Origin: Anaerolineales bacterium
GTDB taxonomy: Bacteria > Chloroflexota > Anaerolineae > Anaerolineales > Villigracilaceae
Direction of reading: 5' to 3'
DNA length: 64,000 bases
Assembly (NCBI GenBank): GCA_016789205.1
Contig: JAEURF010000001.1
Location: 1 to 64,000, forward strand
The position numbers and the translations under genes are program-made. This document shows, in pieces, positions 59,775 through 64,000 of the stretch (the stretch's first letter is position 1; every line of letters starts with the position of its first letter). Below the pieces are notes generated by a model. That model saw only the letters and a list, made by a program, of their open reading frames with translations. It had not been told where the DNA came from and ran no database searches.

Positions 59775-59811
59775 GGCAACATTAGGGTGCCCCCCTCACC
59801 CTAGTGTTGCC
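59775..59811 (+). terminator. Strong hairpin with T tract (terminator or attenuator)
   Basis: GGCAACATTAGGGTG pairs with CACCCTAGTGTTGCC (one G-U) around a CCCCCCT loop, followed by ACTTTTGTTT. A possible -10 box TATAAT lies at 59762-59767, only 8 bp before. A short RNA ending here, or an attenuator before the HTH gene at 59905, is possible. Confidence 0.7.
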
Positions 59812-59904
59812 ACTTTTGTTTCATTCAAGAAGTTGGGAACATTGTATAATTCAAGAAAATATATGCACCTAAACAATTTCATAGTACTAAAACTCTGACG
59901 CCAA

Positions 59905-60135
59905 ATGTCTGGTAAGCGCAAAGTTGTGGAGAAAGATCCAGCTAAATTAGTTGATCTAATCTCCCTCGAAGCTGCTGCCAAACTAAGCGGGATGTCCTCA
60001 GGTCATATTCGACTTCGAATTCGTGAAGGCGATATGTGGGGGACAAAAATTGGGAGAAATTGGGTCACTACTGAACAGGCAGTCAGAGAATATCAAGCCC
60101 GCGCCAGGCGACGTGGTCGTCCTAAAAAAACCTAG
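59905..60135 (+). CDS. HTH_17/excisionase-type DNA-binding protein
   Basis: 76 residues with a MerR-like HTH: L-I-S-L-E-A-A-A-K-L-S-G-M-S-S-G-H-I-R-L-R-I-R-E (about 18-41), G-T-K-I-G-R-N-W-V-T-T-E-Q-A-V. The basic tail R-A-R-R-R-G-R-P-K-K-T is AT-hook-like. It is probably a DNA-binding regulator or excisionase. It is preceded by the hairpin at 59775-59811. Confidence 0.8.
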   Translation: MSGKRKVVEKDPAKLVDLISLEAAAKLSGMSSGHIRLRIREGDMWGTKIGRNWVTTEQAVREYQARARRRGRPKKT

Positions 60136-60270
60136 TCGCAAATAATCAACCTAGAAAAATTAATCGATATCGAATATAATATTTTTGCTTCTGTGGGCTC
60201 CTCACACTTTTCTTAGACTACACCACAGCATCCCAACGGCCGTTATTACTCCAAGAAAGGAGCGGTAGCT

Positions 60271-60294
60271 ATGGGCGGTGGAACTGATACCTAG
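60271..60294 (+). CDS. Possible 7-codon peptide with strong Shine-Dalgarno
   Basis: AAAGGAG lies 8 bp before ATG 60271; the frame is M-G-G-G-T-D-T then TAG. A hairpin terminator (60304-60330) follows, and AT-rich promoter-like sequence precedes. This may be a leader peptide or the 5' part of a small RNA gene; its short size makes it speculative. Confidence 0.25.
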   Translation: MGGGTDT

Positions 60295-60303
60295 AAGCAA
60301 GAG

Positions 60304-60330
60304 AGTGACAGGCACCGCGGGCTTGTCACT
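60304..60330 (+). terminator. Terminator-like hairpin after the tiny ORF
   Basis: AGTGACA pairs with TGTCACT around GGCACCGCGGGCT (with an inner GC pairing), followed by TTTGTTT. It stops the transcript reading from 60180 and lies 8 bp before the end of the minus-strand gene at 60339. Confidence 0.65.
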
Positions 60331-60338
60331 TTTGTTTA

Positions 60339-61013
60339 TTACCATTCCCACTTAAGAACATAGTTTTCATGAAGTCGGGGATTGAGATTCTCCCAGACTA
60401 TCATTATCCTGCCATCTAACAACAATCGCCGAGACTCGGGACCAAGAATTTGTGTTCTTTGTAAATTGCTCTCAGTAATAGAAACATTTATTGGAGGTCT
60501 ACCTTGTGGAAAAATAATTTTGAGGTTTATTTTCTGTGTGTTATATCTTATTCCAGTTCCCCAAAAGCCGATATTTTTTAGAAACCCATTTTGCATGTCC
60601 CACTCGATATTAAATTCATCTATGTCGCCTTTATTTCTAAATTCTCTTAATGAGATTAGTTTACATGTCTTATGCCCTAAACGAAATTGATCAACAGGAA
60701 TGCCAGGGGAGCAACGATAGTTTAGAAACACATCTACATCACCCCAAGCCCAATCTTGATAAGATAAAACATAATCTTGGAGATATCGGATTTTTTCCCG
60801 CTTCTTAATCGTTGCATTTTCTCCATTTGTATCTTTTAGTTCAATTTGACATTCATAATCAAGGACTTCATATATACCTTCATCCGCAAACCCTCGAAAG
60901 ATTTTCTTTCCAATTTTCCAAATTCGCGCCAACAATTCAAACCATGGCAGACCAAGTGCAAATGTAAGAGCACGCACTTTTAAATCAGTATTATTTATCA
61001 AATTCTCGTTCAT
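60339..61013 (-). CDS. Unrecognised soluble protein
   Basis: 224 residues without membrane segments or known motifs. It has a repeated beta pattern (Y-Q-D-W-A-W-G-D-V-D-V-F-L-N-Y-R-C-S-P-G) and a conserved-looking F-L-K-N-I-G-F-W-G-T-G. It overlaps the DUF2958-containing gene by 23 bp and likely belongs to the same small operon as the gene at 61761. Confidence 0.55.
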   Translation of the reverse strand: MNENLINNTDLKVRALTFALGLPWFELLARIWKIGKKIFRGFADEGIYEVLDYECQIELKDTNGENATIKKREKIRYLQDYVLSYQDWAWGDVDVFLNYRCSPGIPVDQFRLGHKTCKLISLREFRNKGDIDEFNIEWDMQNGFLKNIGFWGTGIRYNTQKINLKIIFPQGRPPINVSITESNLQRTQILGPESRRLLLDGRIMIVWENLNPRLHENYVLKWEW

Positions 61014-61728
61014 TTGGTTTTCGCCAGATAGTAATTCGATTTTCTGGTTTATCCATTATCTTTCCATTTAGATAATATCTTCCCTCCATTTCATATCCAA
61101 AATCAATGTCGTTTGGGATTTGAAGTAATTCAGATAACCCCTCATGCCTTTCCCTTTCCGCAAGATTCACCATCAAAAAGAATCCATCACTGTCATCTTT
61201 AGGTTCGGGCGCATATACACAAATTAGTTCGATAGGGTCAGTCGGTTCAACAGTTTCTTTGGTTACACTTCCAACTCCTACAACTTCTATTATTCCATTG
61301 TCCCATGTAGAAATTTTTTCTGCGTAAGACTTCAGTTTCTCAAATATCACAGGTTTGTTTAGTTCAACATTGCTAACTTTTTTTCCTTCACTTTTATGGA
61401 ATTCCATAATTTCACGGAGGCTTTGGGGAACATATTCATCATCAGTGTCAACAGGGAATCCATATACCTTTTCTGCGGTTTCAAGTTCTTGTAGTGAGAA
61501 GTAGCATAGTTCAATTTTGTCATCTACAATAAGTCCATAGAAAAGGTCTTCGCCATCAAATTCAACAGCATACCAAATTGGATCATTTTCCGGAGAAACA
61601 AATTTAAGTAAGGCTTGCGCTTCCAATCCTTTGCCTTCCAGTTCATATAAATCTGGAAGATTTGCACGGTCTTCATCCGTGAGAAGATGCCGCCTTTCAG
61701 GATAATCTCCCTCCTTCATTTCCAACAT
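60991..61728 (-). CDS. DUF2958-containing protein
   Basis: 245 residues. The N-terminal 120 match DUF2958: H-L-L-T-D-E-D-R-A-N-L-P-D-L-Y (about 14-28), W-Y-A-V-E-F-D-G-E-D-L-F-Y-G-L-I (about 52-67), and C-Y-F-S-L-Q-E-L-E. The rest has no named domain. DUF2958 occurs in phage and ICE genes; function not known. A start at 61719 is possible. Confidence 0.75.
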   Translation of the reverse strand: MLEMKEGDYPERRHLLTDEDRANLPDLYELEGKGLEAQALLKFVSPENDPIWYAVEFDGEDLFYGLIVDDKIELCYFSLQELETAEKVYGFPVDTDDEYVPQSLREIMEFHKSEGKKVSNVELNKPVIFEKLKSYAEKISTWDNGIIEVVGVGSVTKETVEPTDPIELICVYAPEPKDDSDGFFLMVNLAERERHEGLSELLQIPNDIDFGYEMEGRYYLNGKIMDKPENRITIWRKPNEREFDK

Positions 61729-61760
61729 ATACTTAATGTAGCAAATACAGAAATAATTTG

Positions 61761-62294
61761 CTAGTTATATCGTGCACGAAAAGCATTCTGATATCCGTCG
61801 ACTAAAGCATCCAAAAAGGGAGTTTCAATTGCTAGTTTGTTCTCCATAGCGACAACTTCATTAATTGCCTCAAGACTAATTACCTTTTTATCAGTATCCC
61901 TTAGTATTTCAAGGATTTTCATGAATTTTTTATTTTCATTTACTGCAACTCCCACAATTATTAATACTTCTTTTCTATTTGGGTCTTCGGATGGTCGCAG
62001 GTTTTCATCTGATTCATTATTAGGCATGCTATACCAAGCTTCTGATACCATAAATACCTGACGTAAGCGTTGAATCGTTCCGTGTTTGGCAAGCTTCAAG
62101 CCAATTGAGCGGAATAAATTTAGCTTATCTTCATCTGCATCTGGTAATTTTTTTATCTCTCCAACAATTATTTGAGGGTCTGCATCCATAATTAAGGCAG
62201 GGACATGCATTCCATCTCGAAGCATAATTTCTTTTGCTCTTAAAACTACCTCTTCAATATCAATTGAATCGGACTCTTGGTTTTCCGCTGACAT
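61761..62294 (-). CDS. Unrecognised soluble protein
   Basis: 177 residues, acidic, mostly helical. It has G-M-H-V-P-A-L-I-M-D-A-D (about 28-39), S-E-A-W-Y-S and P-N-R-K-E-V-L-I-I-V-G-V-A-V-N. It lies 32 bp before the DUF2958 gene on the same strand and probably forms an operon with it. No family recognised. Confidence 0.55.
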   Translation of the reverse strand: MSAENQESDSIDIEEVVLRAKEIMLRDGMHVPALIMDADPQIIVGEIKKLPDADEDKLNLFRSIGLKLAKHGTIQRLRQVFMVSEAWYSMPNNESDENLRPSEDPNRKEVLIIVGVAVNENKKFMKILEILRDTDKKVISLEAINEVVAMENKLAIETPFLDALVDGYQNAFRARYN

Positions 62295-62556
62295 TATTTT
62301 TAATCATTGTACATTTTCTTTAGCCCCGATAAAACATTCAATTTATTGAAATAGCGTTTTTTATCCCCTATAAGATCATATCAATTAGCTTTTATTATAG
62401 GACTGGTCACGAAAGTATTTAGCCTTAACGACTTCATTTTTCCAGTTGATTATGGCGATTTGAGGCTAATTATTCGTCGCAAAATCAACATTGTGAGACG
62501 AAGAATGTTTACTCCCCACCAACTGTTCGCTACTTATTAATTAACAATAGATAGGT
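62295..62556. other. 262-bp intergenic region
   Basis: AT-rich; no coding frame, clear hairpin, tRNA or repeat seen. Confidence 0.5.
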
Positions 62557-63855
62557 CTAAGTAAGTGGCACATAAATTTCTAATCTCTTATCTTCAGATC
62601 TGGAAATTCCCTGAGTAGAATCCCAACGTACTTTCCATCGAGTAGCAGTTCTGGGACCAATAAAGTTGAGAGGTATAAATATTACATTTTCTTTCTTCCA
62701 ATTTAATGGTTCTACAATTTGGACAATTACATAATCGGCATCTTCACCTAATTTTTTAGCAAGCCTTTGTTCAAATGACTTCTTGGCAAACTTAAAATTC
62801 CTCTGACCAATGCTTCGAATCGGAAAAACTTCATTTGCCCAACGATATAATTCTGGATGTATATCGGAAAGACGAGCGAATAGCCTCTGGGAATTTATAT
62901 CTCCCCAAAGCTTTGCGCTTTTCGAGTTAGGATCATCAGTGAACGCAGCAATCAAATCTTGATCAGTCAAATTTGAGAAACCTTTTCTATCGGAATAACT
63001 AATTCGACCCGCTCCGGGAAAAGCAAGCTCTATTGCCCGTACTAGCATTGCTTCCCCAGTTTCAAGTCTTTTTGTTTGAATTACATGTTTATAAAATTTC
63101 TCTTGAAGGGTAGCGAAATCATTCAACAGCCTTCTACCATAAACTCCATCTACGACTAGTACTTCATCGTAATCCGAAATCGCGTTAATTAATGCCTCTG
63201 GATCGCACGGTGAAAGTTGCAGTTTCTCAATTTGTCCAAGCGACAAGAATGCCCTATTCTCCCCATCAATAACATCAGGAGATAATGGGCTATTGAACAT
63301 TTCTATCACCTCATTGCTTATTGTGGTTCCTGATAAATTTTCTTCAGGTGGTTGTACTCCTTGGGTTATGTAATAGATCACTTTGGCGAGTTTCTCTCTA
63401 TCTGGAATTTTATTTCCCAATTTATCCTGTAATGTGGTTTCGCATTCCTCTAGCATCGCAGCAATTTTGTAAAAATGATTTCCTCTTTGATGACTCCCTC
63501 TACCTCCGGACTTTAGTAGAAGATACCCTTCTGACGAGTGTGAAAGCGGACCATGTCCGAGATCATGACAAAGAGCTCCTAACATTGCTAGTTGAGTTTC
63601 AAACTTGGAGATTTTAAGTTTTTTACAGAGCTGAAGAGTAAGATGGGTTACTGCTAAGGTATGATCATATCTCGAAAAAACATACTGATTTGGTATTTTC
63701 CAGAAAATATAAACGAGCCCCATCATGCTTATTTTGCGCAATCGATCCATTACGTTAGTAGCGAGTATTTCGGCACCTAAGTGCTCTATTATTTCTCCCT
63801 CAAACTCAGGGTTGGCACTTTTTGTGTTGAAAAACTTAGTTATATTTTCTTGCAT
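62557..63855 (-). CDS. HD-domain phosphohydrolase (dNTPase-like)
   Basis: 432 residues from ATG 63855; a longer frame starts at a TTG at 63906. The HD region: D-R-L-R-K-I-S (about 38-44), S-R-Y-D-H-T-L-A-V (about 62-70), A-L-C-H-D-L-G-H-G-P-L-S-H (about 94-106), with H...HD...D residues of a dGTPase/SAMHD1-type fold. The C-terminal half has D-V-I-D-G-E-N-R and D-G-V-Y-G-R-R-L. It likely hydrolyses (d)NTPs or other phosphate esters. No partner gene is seen. Confidence 0.85.
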   Translation of the reverse strand: MQENITKFFNTKSANPEFEGEIIEHLGAEILATNVMDRLRKISMMGLVYIFWKIPNQYVFSRYDHTLAVTHLTLQLCKKLKISKFETQLAMLGALCHDLGHGPLSHSSEGYLLLKSGGRGSHQRGNHFYKIAAMLEECETTLQDKLGNKIPDREKLAKVIYYITQGVQPPEENLSGTTISNEVIEMFNSPLSPDVIDGENRAFLSLGQIEKLQLSPCDPEALINAISDYDEVLVVDGVYGRRLLNDFATLQEKFYKHVIQTKRLETGEAMLVRAIELAFPGAGRISYSDRKGFSNLTDQDLIAAFTDDPNSKSAKLWGDINSQRLFARLSDIHPELYRWANEVFPIRSIGQRNFKFAKKSFEQRLAKKLGEDADYVIVQIVEPLNWKKENVIFIPLNFIGPRTATRWKVRWDSTQGISRSEDKRLEIYVPLT

Positions 63856-64000
63856 AATGTTTTGGTTAGGTAATATCGTTGATTGGGTAACTACAGAATG
63901 TAACAATCGAAATGAATATCAAGCTACTTTGGCCCTTTAGGTCTGATTTTTTGTAATTAATAATCATCCTTATTCACCCTTCGATTTTGATAATTTCGCC

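Noticed and set aside
59775..60330. CRISPR array or tRNA in the hairpin-rich stretch around 60 kb
   Set aside because: There are just two unlike hairpins with no regular repeats, and no cloverleaf fold.

Overview
The window looks like chromosome of a low-GC Chloroflexota bacterium, probably Anaerolineae. This rests on the left-flank gene order (undecaprenol/diacylglycerol kinase, YbeY, 7TM-HD hydrolase, YqeY) and on the style of several proteins, such as a membrane-anchored HTH protein with a Pro/Thr-rich linker and a family-B DNA polymerase next to a RecA-like protein. No rRNA, intact tRNA or CRISPR array was seen.

Layout. (1) 1-4868: ordinary chromosome, mostly minus strand, ending in a terminator. 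(2) 4870-4911: the 3' half of a tRNA-Lys(CTT) gene broken inside the anticodon arm, a typical scar of tyrosine-integrase insertion; I found no intact partner in the window. (3) 5250-28986: a metal-resistance island. It has a MerR-controlled cluster with cysteine-rich proteins but no merA, then SCO1/SenC, DsbD-like and HMA proteins. It continues with four P1B-type ATPases that carry four different TM6 motifs (CSC, SPC, CPC, CPH), a CDF transporter, two ArsR repressors, a TetR repressor, and a long CsoR-headed copper operon. (4) 29062-37767: mobile-element genes (integrase, excisionase, a coupling-protein-like ATPase, a relaxation-protein-like gene, a Dam-like methylase, and a second recombinase with a degenerate active site). 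(5) 37943-55453: a two-armed locus built around a tRNA-guanine-transglycosylase (TGT) superfamily protein, a YhhQ-type queuosine-precursor transporter, a roughly 1930-residue DUF1998 helicase, a UvrD-like helicase, a roughly 1150-residue ATPase and three unrecognised proteins. This resembles Dpd (7-deazaguanine-in-DNA) modification/restriction loci but is not a textbook one. (6) 55541-63855: a PolB/RecA-like pair, small regulators and membrane peptides, a block of unknown genes, and an HD-domain phosphohydrolase.

Two in-frame UGA codons in the metal island appear to encode selenocysteine. One is in a 71-residue GDCC-motif zinc-ribbon protein (UGA at 7335-7337), the other in a rhodanese-domain protein (UGA at 15460-15462). 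In both, UGA falls where I recall relatives having cysteine, translation continues in frame through conserved motifs, and a hairpin has its apical loop 21 nt after the UGA with GU at loop positions 2-3. Conventional annotation would truncate both genes.

How it works together: metal sensors (MerR, CmtR-like ArsR, SmtB-like ArsR, TetR, CsoR), each next to a recognisable dyad operator, control efflux ATPases, metallochaperones, extracytoplasmic copper proteins and thiol/selenol proteins. The 38-55 kb locus is a separate defence-like module. I infer that its transporter brings in a deazapurine base, its transglycosylase inserts it into a nucleic acid, and its helicases/ATPases act on unmodified DNA.
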